Shown piece by piece: positions 7,833 through 16,634 of a stretch of DNA of 64,000 nt (position 1 is the stretch's first letter; each line of letters opens with the position of its first letter). The position numbers and the translations under genes are program-made. The notes beneath the pieces are model-generated. The model made no database searches. It was not told where the DNA came from and saw only the letters and a list, made by a program, of their open reading frames with translations. Source of the DNA: Bryobacteraceae bacterium (lineage in GTDB: Bacteria > Acidobacteriota > Terriglobia > Bryobacterales > Bryobacteraceae); NCBI GenBank assembly GCA_026002875.1, contig BPGE01000001.1, positions 186,001 to 250,000 of the forward strand. The letters are read 5' to 3'.

Positions 7833-8861
7833 TCAGAAGCTCCTTCCCATCGCTGCCGCCAGCGCCTTCAACTGTTTCACCAGCTCCACGAACTGCTCGG
7901 GCTCGAGCGACTGCGCGCCCTCGGCCAGCACCTTCGACGGATCCGGATGAACATCCAGCAGCAGACCGTCGGCGCCCGCCGCGACGGAAGCCGCGGCCAG
8001 CGCGGGCGCCAGATCGCGCCGTCCCGCAGCCCGGCACGGATCGGCCAGCACGGGCAGGTGCGAGAGTTTGTGCAGCACCGGGATCGCCGTGACGTCCAGC
8101 GTGTTTTTCGTATACGAGCCGTAAGTCCGCACGCCGCGCTCGCACAGCATGACCGCCTCGTTGCCGCCTTCGAGAATCATGTCTGCGGAAACCAGCAGTT
8201 CCTGCACCGTCGCCGCCGCGCCGCGCTTCAGCAGAACAGGCTTGCGCGCCCTGCCCGCGGCGCGCAGCAGCGGGTAGTTCTGCATGTTGCGCGAGCCGAT
8301 CAGCAGCACGTCGGCGTGCTCTTCGAGCGCCGGCACATCGCCCGCTTCCGTCGCCTCGCCCGCCAGGAACATGCCAAAGGTGTCCGCCGCGCGCCGCATC
8401 AGCGCCAGCGCCCCGGCATCCGGCGCCGTCAGATTCAGCGGCGAAAGATGCGCCCTCAGCCCGCCGGCGCGGAACAGCTTCGCGCCCCCGCGCGCCGCCA
8501 GCTCCGCGCATCGGAACAGTTGCTCTTCACCCTCGACGCTGCCCGGTCCCGCCATGAGCACGAGATTCTGGCCGCCGATTGCCACTTCGCCCGCCCGCGC
8601 GTTCTTCAGCCGGATGACCGTGCGCTCCGCCTTCGCCGCGCGCGCCGCGCGCTGATAGGGCGTCATCACGCGGTGGCACTCCATCACGCCGGGCATCACC
8701 TTGAATTCATCCGGGTCCACCAGCTCAGACGGACCCACCGCGCCCAGCACGGTATGCACTTCGCCGGTCGAGCGGTGCACGTTGAAATCGAGCCCGATGA
8801 GCTTCTCGATCACCGCTTCGATCTGCTCTTCCGTCGCGCCCTTCTCCATGATGATGATCAT
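7833..8861 (-). CDS. DAHP synthase-like protein lacking the metal ligands
   Basis: Has the full length and fold of a type I-beta DAHP synthase (342 aa), including the N-terminal ferredoxin-like regulatory domain (1-70) that binds Tyr or Phe in relatives. Much of the barrel signature is kept: IGSRNMQN, PVLLKRG and CERGVRTY. The four metal ligands of the family are all changed: Cys in AGPC is Gly107, His in DPSH is Arg277, Glu is Asp303 and Asp is Glu314. The KPRTSP phosphate-binding segment is RAHLSP (136-141). It would be annotated as DAHP synthase by similarity, but may be inactive or serve as a regulatory partner, for example of the chorismate mutase encoded just before it (ATGA overlap). 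The family call is sure; the activity is doubtful. Confidence 0.85.
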   Translation of the reverse strand: MIIIMEKGATEEQIEAVIEKLIGLDFNVHRSTGEVHTVLGAVGPSELVDPDEFKVMPGVMECHRVMTPYQRAARAAKAERTVIRLKNARAGEVAIGGQNLVLMAGPGSVEGEEQLFRCAELAARGGAKLFRAGGLRAHLSPLNLTAPDAGALALMRRAADTFGMFLAGEATEAGDVPALEEHADVLLIGSRNMQNYPLLRAAGRARKPVLLKRGAAATVQELLVSADMILEGGNEAVMLCERGVRTYGSYTKNTLDVTAIPVLHKLSHLPVLADPCRAAGRRDLAPALAAASVAAGADGLLLDVHPDPSKVLAEGAQSLEPEQFVELVKQLKALAAAMGRSF

Positions 8862-9187
8862 CGTTCCTGCTCCTTGCGCAGCCGCTCCTTCTGCAGCAGG
8901 CGCATCTCGTCGATGATGCGTTCGAACAGCCGCCGCACGGCGCTCTCCGACAGCGGACCGGGGTTCTTCGACGTCACGTTGTGGAAGACCTCTTCCTCCC
9001 GCTTTGGCTCGTAGACCGGCAGCGCCGCAGCCTTCTTCACGTCTCCGATCTGCGCCGCCACCAGCGCGCGCCGGTTCAGCAGATCGAGGATCTGCAGATC
9101 GAGGACATCGATCTTCCTGCGCAGCTCGTCCAGCGCCGCCTGCGCCTCCTCCGCCGTCAACGGTTGGTTCCGCTCAGCTCCCTGCAC
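8858..9187 (-). CDS. aroQ: Chorismate mutase, AroQ type
   Basis: Rearranges chorismate to prephenate, feeding TyrA in the same operon. The all-helical AroQ core keeps its catalytic residues: LRRKID on helix 1, NRRA, the Lys in IGDVKK, KREEEV and the Gln in MRLLQKE. The start is either GTG at 9187 with GGAG five bases upstream, overlapping trpA by 31 bases, or TTG at 9160, which makes a TTGA overlap with the trpA stop. I list the GTG because of its Shine-Dalgarno. The next gene starts within its stop codon. Its partner may be the DAHP synthase-like protein, since some bacteria link these two activities. Confidence 0.9.
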   Translation of the reverse strand: MQGAERNQPLTAEEAQAALDELRRKIDVLDLQILDLLNRRALVAAQIGDVKKAAALPVYEPKREEEVFHNVTSKNPGPLSESAVRRLFERIIDEMRLLQKERLRKEQER

Positions 9188-9966
9188 AACTGCTCCAGCC
9201 TCGCTTCCAGCTCCTCATCCGCGCTCCCGTCCACCACGCGCATCACCGCGCTGCCCACGATGGCGCCGTCGGCGTAACGTCCGACTTCCTCCACATGGGC
9301 GCGTTTCGAAATGCCGAAGCCCACCGCCAGCGGCAGCGCCGTGCGCGCCCGCAGCCGCCGCGCCAGGTCCTCCACGCTCTGGCTCACCGTGTCGCGCGCG
9401 CCTGTCACGCCGGTGCGCGAGACAACATACACGAAACCGCTCGAGTACTGCGCCACGAGATCGAGTCTCCGGTCCGTGCTCGTCGGCGCAGCCAGGAAGA
9501 TCCGGTCCAGCCCGTGCCGCCGCATCGCCTCCACCGGCTCTTCCGCCTCTTCCACGCTCAGGTCCGTGATCAGCACGCCATCCACGCCCGCCGCGCGCGC
9601 GTCGCGGCACAGCCGGTCGAACCCGTAGCGCATCAGCGGGTTGATGTAGCTGAACAGCACGATCGCCATTTCGCTGCGTCGGCGGATCTCGGCTGCAATC
9701 TCCAGCACGCGCTCCACGGTCGTTCCCGCTTTCAACGCGCGGTCCGAAGCTTCCTGGATGACAGGCCCGTCGGCGATCGGGTCCGAGAACGGGACGCCGA
9801 GCTCGAGAATGTCGGCGCCGCCGCGTTCCAGCGCCAGTGCCAGCGCAGGCGTCCGCTCCGGCCGCGGGTCGCCCGCCGTGAGATACGTGATCAGCGCCGG
9901 GCGTCCCGCCGCGCGCGCCGCCGCGAACCGTTGCGTGATCCGTTCAGTCGACTCCATCGGCAGCAT
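9157..9966 (-). CDS. trpA: Tryptophan synthase alpha chain
   Basis: Cleaves indole-3-glycerol phosphate to indole, which is channelled to TrpB. A TIM barrel of about 269 aa. The catalytic Glu ([11 protein letters not shown]) and Asp ([10 protein letters not shown]) are present, as is the phosphate-binding end (AVGFGISK and GAIVGSA). Two in-frame ATGs lie three codons apart (9966 and 9957) and neither is clearly better. The gene overlaps the end of trpB by 23 bases and the chorismate mutase gene follows without a gap, showing tight operon packing. Confidence 0.96.
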   Translation of the reverse strand: MLPMESTERITQRFAAARAAGRPALITYLTAGDPRPERTPALALALERGGADILELGVPFSDPIADGPVIQEASDRALKAGTTVERVLEIAAEIRRRSEMAIVLFSYINPLMRYGFDRLCRDARAAGVDGVLITDLSVEEAEEPVEAMRRHGLDRIFLAAPTSTDRRLDLVAQYSSGFVYVVSRTGVTGARDTVSQSVEDLARRLRARTALPLAVGFGISKRAHVEEVGRYADGAIVGSAVMRVVDGSADEELEARLEQLCRELSGTNR

Positions 9967-11164
9967 CCAGTTCCGGAAAATTCTCGCGATAAATATCGGT
10001 GTCCTTGTCTCCGCGCCCGGAGAGGTTCACGATGAACACCTGCCCCTTCGCTTCCGGCGCGCGGCGGATCGCCTCGGCCACCGCATGCGCGCTTTCGAGC
10101 GCGGGAATGATGCCCTCGGCCCGGGCCAGCCGCCGCGCCGCTTCCAGCGCGTCCCTGTCGGACGCCGCGACATACTCAGCCCGCCCCTGATCGTGCAGCC
10201 ACGCATGCTCCGGCCCCACCAGGGCGTAATCAAGCCCGGCGGACACCGAGTGCGTCAGCAGCACCTGCCCGTCGCCGTTCTGCAGCAGGTAGCTGTAGGC
10301 GCCCTGCAGCACGCCCGGCGAGCCGCCCGCAAATCGAGCTGCATGCTCGCCCGGCTCGAGCGTCCTGCCGCCGGCTTCAACGCCGATCAGGCGTACGCGC
10401 TCGTCGGGGATGAAAGCCGAGAAGATCCCGATGGCGTTCGAGCCGCCGCCCACGCAGGCGATCACCGCGTCCGGCAGCCTGCCGGCGCGCTCCAGAATCT
10501 GCCGCCGCGCCTCCTCTCCCGTCACGCGGTGGAACTCGCGCACCATCAACGGGTACGGGTGCGCGCCCAGCGCGGAGCCCAGCAGGTAATGCGTCGTCTC
10601 GACGTTCGTCACCCAGTCCCGCATCGCCTCGCTCACGGCGTCTTTCAGCGTCCGGCTGCCAGTTTTCACGCCGACCACGCGAGCGCCCAGCAGGCGCATG
10701 CGGAACACGTTGAGCCGCTGCCGCCGCATGTCTTCTTCGCCCATGTAGACGACGCACTCCATGCCGAACAGCGCGCAGACGCTCGCCGTGGCCACGCCGT
10801 GCTGCCCCGCGCCCGTCTCGGCGATGATGCGCCGCTTGCCCATGCGCCGCGCCAGCAGGATCTGCCCCAGGCAGTTGTTGATCTTGTGCGCGCCCGTGTG
10901 CAGCAGATCCTCGCGCTTGAGGAAAATCCGCGCCCCGCCCAGCTCCGCGCTCAGCCTCCCCGCTTCATACAGCGGCGTGGGCCGGCCGGCGTAGGTTTCC
11001 AGCAGCTCCTTCAGCTCCCGCTGAAACTCCGCGTCCTGCCTCGCCTCATGAAAGGCACGCTCCAGTTCCTCGAGCGGCGCCATCAGCGTCTCGGGCACGT
11101 AGCGCCCTCCGTAAGGACCGAAGTGGCCCCGCTCGTCAGGCCCCTGCATCCACTTTTCTGTCAT
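9944..11164 (-). CDS. trpB: Tryptophan synthase beta chain
   Basis: A PLP enzyme joining indole and serine to give tryptophan. The PLP-binding Lys lies in [10 protein letters not shown] and the phosphate loop is GGGSNAIG. The N-terminal [14 protein letters not shown] is typical of the TrpB1 form that pairs with TrpA. The start chosen is the ATG at 11164, which overlaps the trpF stop as ATGA; the open frame continues another 32 codons upstream but that stretch is inside trpF. Length 406 aa, normal for the family. Confidence 0.96.
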   Translation of the reverse strand: MTEKWMQGPDERGHFGPYGGRYVPETLMAPLEELERAFHEARQDAEFQRELKELLETYAGRPTPLYEAGRLSAELGGARIFLKREDLLHTGAHKINNCLGQILLARRMGKRRIIAETGAGQHGVATASVCALFGMECVVYMGEEDMRRQRLNVFRMRLLGARVVGVKTGSRTLKDAVSEAMRDWVTNVETTHYLLGSALGAHPYPLMVREFHRVTGEEARRQILERAGRLPDAVIACVGGGSNAIGIFSAFIPDERVRLIGVEAGGRTLEPGEHAARFAGGSPGVLQGAYSYLLQNGDGQVLLTHSVSAGLDYALVGPEHAWLHDQGRAEYVAASDRDALEAARRLARAEGIIPALESAHAVAEAIRRAPEAKGQVFIVNLSGRGDKDTDIYRENFPELDAADGVD

Positions 11165-11751
11165 CCCAGCTCCCGCACCGCGCGCACGAATGCGCGCACT
11201 TTTTCCGCGTCTTTGCGTCCCGGCGCGCTCTCCAGCCGCGAGCAGGCGTCCACGCCCCACGGCCGCGCCGCCCGGATCGCTTCTCCTACATTGTCCGGCC
11301 CCAGCCCCCCGGCGAGCACGATCCTCCCGGGAAGCCCCGCCGCCAGCGCCCAGTCGAACGTACGCCCCGTGCCGCCGCGCTGCGCGCCCGCCGGCGCATC
11401 CAGCAGGAACGCTTCCGCTTCGAAATGTTCCATCATGCGCCGCGCTTCAGGCCCTGCTTCCAGGGCCTTCCACCATCGCAGGCGCGGCACGCCGCAGTCT
11501 CCGTGCAATTGCGCGACTTCAATGCCCGCGGCCGCGGCGGTCTGTTCGATCCGCTCCGCCGTCTCGTCCACGAACACCCCCACGGCCAGCACGTTGCCCG
11601 GAATCCGCTCGATGATCCGCGCGGCGCGCTCCGGTTCGACATAGCGCGGGCTGCGCGGCCAGAAGTTGAACCCCAGCGCATCGGCGCCCGCGTCGCAGGC
11701 GGCCAGTGCATCCTCAAGTTCCGTAATGCCGCAGATCTTGACCAGCGTCAC
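11161..11751 (-). CDS. trpF: Phosphoribosylanthranilate isomerase
   Basis: Amadori rearrangement step of tryptophan synthesis. A small TIM barrel of 196 aa. The catalytic Cys is in VKICGIT and the Asp in FLLDAPAG. Typical segments GGTGRTFDW and [10 protein letters not shown] follow. The start is GTG at 11751, forming a GTGA overlap with the trpC stop. The upstream open frame is a shadow of trpC. It ends in an ATGA overlap with trpB, so all three genes are translationally coupled. Confidence 0.95.
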   Translation of the reverse strand: MTLVKICGITELEDALAACDAGADALGFNFWPRSPRYVEPERAARIIERIPGNVLAVGVFVDETAERIEQTAAAAGIEVAQLHGDCGVPRLRWWKALEAGPEARRMMEHFEAEAFLLDAPAGAQRGGTGRTFDWALAAGLPGRIVLAGGLGPDNVGEAIRAARPWGVDACSRLESAPGRKDAEKVRAFVRAVRELG

Positions 11752-12536
11752 AGGCCGCGCAGCTCCTCGATCGCCCGCTTCGGATCGCCGCTCTTCATCA
11801 GATGCTCGCCCACCAGGAACGCCTGATAGCCGGCCGCCACGAGCCGCTCGACATCCGCTCTTCCATGGATGCCGCTCTCGGCCACGCGCACGGCATCTTT
11901 TGGAAGCCGCGCGGCCAGCCTCTCCGCCGTCTTCAGCGAGACCTCGAACGTCCGGAGGTTGCGGTTGTTGACGCCGATCAGCGCGGCGCCCGCTTCCAGA
12001 GCCTTGTCCAGATCCGCGTCGTCGTGCACTTCCACCAGAGCCGCCATTCCGTAGTGCTCCGCGGCGCGGCGGAACTGTTCGATCTGCTGCGCGGTCAGGA
12101 TCGCCGCGATCAGCAGCACCGCATCGGCGCCCGCGGCTGCCGCTTCCACCACGTCGATTTCGTCCATCGTGAAATCCTTCCGCAGCACGGGCAGCGGCGC
12201 CGTGGCGCGCGCTGTTTTCAGATCGCCCAGCGACCCCTGGAAGTACTCGCGGTCTGTCAGCACGGACAGCGCCGCCGCGCCGCCGGCGAAATACGCGCGC
12301 GCCTGCGCCCCGGGGTTGAAATCCGCGCACAGCACGCCCCGGCTCGGGCTCGCTTTCTTGATCTCCGCGATGATGGCGGGCGTGCGGCGCAGCAGCGCCG
12401 CGCGGAAGTCGCGCCTCTGGCTTTTCTGGAACGCAGCCGTCAGCTCCAGGCTGCGCCTCTGCTCGAGCTTTTCCGCAACTTCCGCCTTCTTGGTTTCGAC
12501 AATACGGGCAAGAATATCGGGCAGCGTCGATTCCAT
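11748..12536 (-). CDS. trpC: Indole-3-glycerol phosphate synthase
   Basis: Closes the indole ring from CdRP. A 262-aa TIM barrel with the catalytic Lys-bearing IAEIKKASPSRG, the second Lys in LRKDF, the family GVNNRNLRTFEV and VAESGIHG. It is the first gene of the trp-aro-tyr operon. TrpE/G/D are not in the window. The gap to the preceding oxidoreductase gene is only 51 bases with no clear terminator, so read-through from the carbohydrate genes upstream is possible. No leader peptide or attenuator was recognised. Confidence 0.96.
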   Translation of the reverse strand: MESTLPDILARIVETKKAEVAEKLEQRRSLELTAAFQKSQRRDFRAALLRRTPAIIAEIKKASPSRGVLCADFNPGAQARAYFAGGAAALSVLTDREYFQGSLGDLKTARATAPLPVLRKDFTMDEIDVVEAAAAGADAVLLIAAILTAQQIEQFRRAAEHYGMAALVEVHDDADLDKALEAGAALIGVNNRNLRTFEVSLKTAERLAARLPKDAVRVAESGIHGRADVERLVAAGYQAFLVGEHLMKSGDPKRAIEELRGL

Positions 12537-12587
12537 CGGGGGAATCTTTCACCTTAGCAGATCCGCTGCGCCGGCTGTCCCGTCCGC

Positions 12588-13838
12588 CTACAGCCGCCGC
12601 ACGTCGAGCCCGGCGTCCCACTTCTCGCCGCTGCGCGCTACTTCCTCGTAGGTCAGCGTCCTGCCCGTGTAGGCGGCGGTGCGGCCGAGAATCGCGCTCA
12701 GCGTGCTCTCGGCGCCCTGCGCGGCTTCGTTGAGGAAACGCCCGCCAGTGATGCTTTCGATCCAGTGCCGCTCCTTCTCCGCATCGGCGTCTTCAATCGC
12801 GCCTTTGAACGCGCCCGTTACCGCCGCCGCCGTTTCCGTCTTCTCCGGTTTGCCGACGCCCGGCGCGTCCCACGGGCGCTTCCCGGTGATGCGCACCGGC
12901 GCGTCGTAGCGGAGTTCTGCGTTGCCTTCTTCGCCGAACAGGCGCACGGCTACGTCCCATTCGCCTTCGATGAACTGCGTGGAGGTCACCGTGACGTGCA
13001 CATCGTTCGGGTACGTGAATGTCACGTTGTAATGGCTGGAACAGTCGCCCTGGTCGCGCCGCCCGCGCCGCCCGCAGGTGCCCTGCGCCGAGACCGGCAA
13101 CGTATCCAGCAGCCAGTTGTTCAGGTCGACAAGATGGATGTTCTGCTCGACAAAGATGTCGCCGCTCAGAACTTTGTCATGGATCCAGTTCCGCAGCCGC
13201 CGCTCCTGCGGCGAGGCGTTGGGCCACTCGGGGCGGCGGATGGCCCCCGCGTAATAGTGCGACAGCCCGCAGACCAGCGCGCCCAGGTCGCCGCGCCGGA
13301 TCCGCTCGCGGATCTGCACGTACGGCGGCGCATGGCGCAGCTGGAATCCGATGGCCAGGCTCAGCCGGCCCTGAGCCTTCCGTCCCGTCTCGATCACCTC
13401 CCGGCAGCCCGCCACGTCCACGGCCACGGGCTTCTCGCAATAGACGTGCTTGCCCGATGCCACCGCCTTCGCGAGATGCTCGGGATGGAAATACGGCGGC
13501 GTGGCGATGATCACCGCATCCACGGCGTTCGAGCCGAGCACGCGTTCCAGCGAGTCCGGTCCGGCGAACAGCTGCGCCCGGTCGATGGCCGGTTTCGACG
13601 CTTTCGCGGACGCCGTGTCCAGACGGTCTTTGGCCCGCGCCAGCTGCGCCTCGAACAGATCGCCCAGCGCGGTCACCACTGCGCCCGTGTTCGTGATGAA
13701 CGATCCGGCCACGCCCGTGCCGCGCCCGCCGCAGCCGAACAGCGCCAGACGCACCGCGGAATTCATTTGCGTGCCGCGCACCCGTTCCGGCTTCACGATT
13801 GTGAAGCCCGCTGCTCCGAGAAACGCTCTCCTGTCCAT
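12588..13838 (-). CDS. Gfo/Idh/MocA family oxidoreductase
   Basis: NAD(P)-dependent sugar or cyclitol oxidoreductase of 416 aa. The N-terminus (MDRRAFLGAAGFTIV) resembles a short Tat signal, as is common for this family in Acidobacteria and Planctomycetes, so export is possible. The Rossmann motif is ALFGCGGRGTG. The catalytic Lys is in YCEKPVAVD. A His in VEQNIHLVDLNNW follows. The start at 13838 has AGGAG six bases upstream. It comes 13 bases after the toroid-like gene and before trpC. The substrate cannot be named. Confidence 0.88.
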   Translation of the reverse strand: MDRRAFLGAAGFTIVKPERVRGTQMNSAVRLALFGCGGRGTGVAGSFITNTGAVVTALGDLFEAQLARAKDRLDTASAKASKPAIDRAQLFAGPDSLERVLGSNAVDAVIIATPPYFHPEHLAKAVASGKHVYCEKPVAVDVAGCREVIETGRKAQGRLSLAIGFQLRHAPPYVQIRERIRRGDLGALVCGLSHYYAGAIRRPEWPNASPQERRLRNWIHDKVLSGDIFVEQNIHLVDLNNWLLDTLPVSAQGTCGRRGRRDQGDCSSHYNVTFTYPNDVHVTVTSTQFIEGEWDVAVRLFGEEGNAELRYDAPVRITGKRPWDAPGVGKPEKTETAAAVTGAFKGAIEDADAEKERHWIESITGGRFLNEAAQGAESTLSAILGRTAAYTGRTLTYEEVARSGEKWDAGLDVRRL

Positions 13839-13851
13839 TCGCAACTCCTTT

Positions 13852-15630
13852 CTACTTCGTCCGCGCGGCACGGCTCTCGCTCACCGTGAGCGTGCCGAAA
13901 TCCAGCACGCGCCGCACCCCGCCGTGCGTCATCACGAGCCGCGGCTCGCCTGCCTTCCCCTGCAGGAACGGCCCGCCGAAGGCCGGCCATCCCGCATAAT
14001 CCAGCGGCTTGCCATCCACGCGCGGCGTCTGCCCGTAGGCGAACTCGATCGTTTTGCCCCGCAGCGTGCGGAACTCGACGCGCGGCGCGGGCTCCAGAGA
14101 GAACTTCACGGGCAGCGCCAGCACGGCTTTCCGGAACGCGTCCAGGTTCGGATACTCGTCCATGCTGGCCGCCTGCACCACCGTTCCGTTCTTCAGGTAC
14201 GGGCTGAACAGCCGGCGCCCGCCTCCCTCGATCGGCTTCCAGACGTAGGGCGCCAGCGGGCGGTAGGCAATCCACGTGCGCCCGCCCCGGCAGAAGATCC
14301 AGCCCGAGGCGTCTTCCACAAACTCCTCGAGATCTTTCGAGAAGAACCCGTTGATGTGCGGGAAGCGCGTGCCCGGCGGAATGTCGTACAGCGCGATCAC
14401 CGCGTCCTCGCTCTGCACGATCTTCTCGTACGGCGAGCCGCCCAGCAGCTTGTCCGGCGAGTCATAGGTCGTCTTGGACCGCCACACCGCTTCCGTGCCG
14501 AAGTCGGGCGAGAACGTGAAATACTCCTCCAGCTCGATCATGCCCGAGTACGGGTGCAGCGAGAACAGCGTGTTGTGCACGCCCTCCGGATCATCCACGC
14601 GCCAGGTGACGTCCCAGGAGTGCTGCTGCACGGGCTGCAGCACGCCGCCCTGATCGGAACTCACCGCGTAGTCCTTCGTCATGTACGTCGTCTTGTAGAC
14701 CTGCCCGTGCAGTTCATCGTTGAAGCGCCAGCGGTTGCGCGTGCGCTTCTTCTCGAGGTGCGTGTACGGGCGGCTCCGGTCTGTGGCGATCGCGCGGATG
14801 ATGGCCGGCGGCTCGGGACCGTCCGCCAGCGCATAGTACAGCGAATAACCTCCGAACGGCGGCGTCTCCTTGCCCTGTCCGAACAGAAGCCAGGCGAAGT
14901 CCGCCGACACCCCGCGCCACTTCTCCACCACCTGCCGGTCGTCGGTGCGCGCGTGCGAGCCCACGTAGATGCCGTCCAGGCTCTCCACGGCGAAATCCGC
15001 CGCGATCCACTCGATCATCATCGAAGCCTGCTTTTTCATCCGCGCGTCTTCCGCCCAGGCGGCGAGGTAGGACAGCGGCAGAAGGTACACGCCGATGTAA
15101 TGCGTGCAGTCGTACTCTCCCTGCCCCTTCGTCGTCGTCAGCTTCACCCAGCTCTCGATCCAGCGCCGCGCCTCTTCCAGGTTCTCCTTCGAGCTCTTCC
15201 CGTTGAACCACCCTTCGCCGTCCATCTCCGGCCACATCTGCGCCATCAGGTACATCGACGTGTAGTACAGCAGCCAGTGGTTCTCCGTGTCGCCGCGGAA
15301 CGGATAATAGGCCTTCCACGATTTCCGCATCAGGGCGCGCGCCGAATCGCTCAGCTGCCCCCGGTCAAGATAGGCGATGGCGGTCATGGGAAACATCCAG
15401 AACATGTCGCCGCTGATGCCGCCCTCCAGCAGCTCGCGCAGCTTCTTCTCCGCGCCCGGGATGCCCTCCCGCAGCCAAAGGCGGGCCGCAATGCTGTGGT
15501 AGTGGAGCTTCTCGTCGTCGACGCGCGCCATCTTCTCGATCAGCCGCCGCCGCCTCTGCTCGTAATCCTGCGCCAGCACGCTCTGCGAAGCGATCACCGC
15601 CGCCAGGGCCATCGTTGCCAGCTTCTTCAT
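13852..15630 (-). CDS. Exported (alpha/alpha)-toroid-like protein, possible polysaccharide lyase relative
   Basis: 592 aa with a clear signal peptide (MKKLATMALAAVIASQSVLAQ). The first half is helical with repeated Trp/Tyr-rich helices (YPFRGDTENHWLLYYTS, WAEDARMKKQASMMIEW). The second half is beta-rich. This layout is seen in heparinase or alginate-lyase-type toroid plus sandwich proteins, but no catalytic motif is certain, so function is left open. The start overlaps the stop of the BNR-propeller gene as ATGA. Neighbours are an exported propeller and a Gfo/Idh oxidoreductase, which fits a carbohydrate-processing set. Open frame upstream of the chosen ATG is shadow sequence. Confidence 0.75.
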   Translation of the reverse strand: MKKLATMALAAVIASQSVLAQDYEQRRRRLIEKMARVDDEKLHYHSIAARLWLREGIPGAEKKLRELLEGGISGDMFWMFPMTAIAYLDRGQLSDSARALMRKSWKAYYPFRGDTENHWLLYYTSMYLMAQMWPEMDGEGWFNGKSSKENLEEARRWIESWVKLTTTKGQGEYDCTHYIGVYLLPLSYLAAWAEDARMKKQASMMIEWIAADFAVESLDGIYVGSHARTDDRQVVEKWRGVSADFAWLLFGQGKETPPFGGYSLYYALADGPEPPAIIRAIATDRSRPYTHLEKKRTRNRWRFNDELHGQVYKTTYMTKDYAVSSDQGGVLQPVQQHSWDVTWRVDDPEGVHNTLFSLHPYSGMIELEEYFTFSPDFGTEAVWRSKTTYDSPDKLLGGSPYEKIVQSEDAVIALYDIPPGTRFPHINGFFSKDLEEFVEDASGWIFCRGGRTWIAYRPLAPYVWKPIEGGGRRLFSPYLKNGTVVQAASMDEYPNLDAFRKAVLALPVKFSLEPAPRVEFRTLRGKTIEFAYGQTPRVDGKPLDYAGWPAFGGPFLQGKAGEPRLVMTHGGVRRVLDFGTLTVSESRAARTK

Positions 15631-16607
15631 CGCGCGCCTCCCGCCGGCACGAAGGCCATCCTCAGGATGATGCTCCCGGGCAGCCCGTCCACGCGCCACG
15701 TCCTGCCCGCATCCTCGGACACATACAGGGCCTCTTCGTGCACGCTCGCGTAGAGCCGCCCCGGCTTGTCCGGATCGAAGGCCACGCTCCAGACATCGGG
15801 CCGCGGCAGCCCCTGATTGCGCGCCTCCCACGTGACGCCGCCGTCCTCGCTCACCAGCACCCCCGGCCCCCAGCCGCAGACGGCGATCCGCCGCGCATCC
15901 GCGGGGTCGAAGGCGATGTCGTAGAGGTTCCGTCCCGCCGCCGGGTCGCGCGGCGTGGCCTCGAACGTCCGCCCCCCGTCCGTGCTGCGGAAGATGCCGC
16001 CCTTCTGCGTCACCGCCAGCCACAGGGACGCCTCGTGCGGAGACTGCTCCACGCGCATCGCCTGGAAGCCCGCCGCTCCGGCCGGCTTCCAGCTTCCGCC
16101 CAGATTGTCTGAAACATAAAAACCGTTTTCTGTACCAATGACCACCCGGCCTCTGTGGAGCCGGTCCAGCCGGATCGCTTTCCCGTAGCGCCTCGGCAGG
16201 CCCGCCGAGATTTCCCGCCACGTCGCGCCGCCGTCTTCCGATACCTGGAATCCCGTGGTGTGCCCGAACGCCAGCAGGCCGCCGGCGCCCGCGCTGATGT
16301 CCTGCAACTCGGTCACCGTTTCATCCGTGAGCACGCGCCACCGCCCCTGGCTGTCGATGCGGATGACGCCGTCGCCCGCGGCAAGAAACAGCGTGTCCGG
16401 CTTGCCCGGCAGCCACGCCATCGCCGTCAGCAGCGGATGCCGGTAGCCCTCGTTCACCCACGCCCCGTCCGCCTTCTTCACGAACACGCCGCTCGGCAGC
16501 AGCGCCGCTCCGACCACCCAGCCCTTCGTCGTCACGCCAAGAGCATGCAGGCGGTGCTCGCCGTATGCGCACAGCGCCGCCGCAGCGATCCACACAAGAA
16601 CCCTCAT
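15627..16607 (-). CDS. Exported BNR/sialidase-type beta-propeller protein
   Basis: 326 aa from ATG at 16607; a GTG three codons earlier is equally open and neither has a good Shine-Dalgarno. A signal peptide (MRVLVWIAAAALCAYG) is followed by repeats of the Asp-box type: VSEDGGATW, VSDNLGGSW, RSTDGGRTF, VSEDGGVTW and VSEDAGRTW. Five such S/T-x-D-x-G-x-T-W/F motifs mark a BNR propeller as in sialidases, xyloglucanases and photosystem-II-stability-like proteins. Catalytic sialidase residues (Arg triad, FRIP) are not seen, so it may only bind. It is coupled to the toroid gene by ATGA. Confidence 0.82.
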   Translation of the reverse strand: MRVLVWIAAAALCAYGEHRLHALGVTTKGWVVGAALLPSGVFVKKADGAWVNEGYRHPLLTAMAWLPGKPDTLFLAAGDGVIRIDSQGRWRVLTDETVTELQDISAGAGGLLAFGHTTGFQVSEDGGATWREISAGLPRRYGKAIRLDRLHRGRVVIGTENGFYVSDNLGGSWKPAGAAGFQAMRVEQSPHEASLWLAVTQKGGIFRSTDGGRTFEATPRDPAAGRNLYDIAFDPADARRIAVCGWGPGVLVSEDGGVTWEARNQGLPRPDVWSVAFDPDKPGRLYASVHEEALYVSEDAGRTWRVDGLPGSIILRMAFVPAGGAR

Positions 16608-16634
16608 GGGGTTCACACTATCAGATCGGGCGGC

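Noticed and set aside
12537-12587. Trp attenuator or T-box ahead of trpC
   Set aside because: The 51-base gap has no Trp-codon leader, competing hairpins or T-tract.
13852-16221. Minus-strand 789-codon frame as a single protein
   Set aside because: The first 197 codons lie in the wrong frame of the BNR gene and are Gly/Arg-rich; the real toroid protein starts at 15630 with a signal peptide and ATGA overlap.
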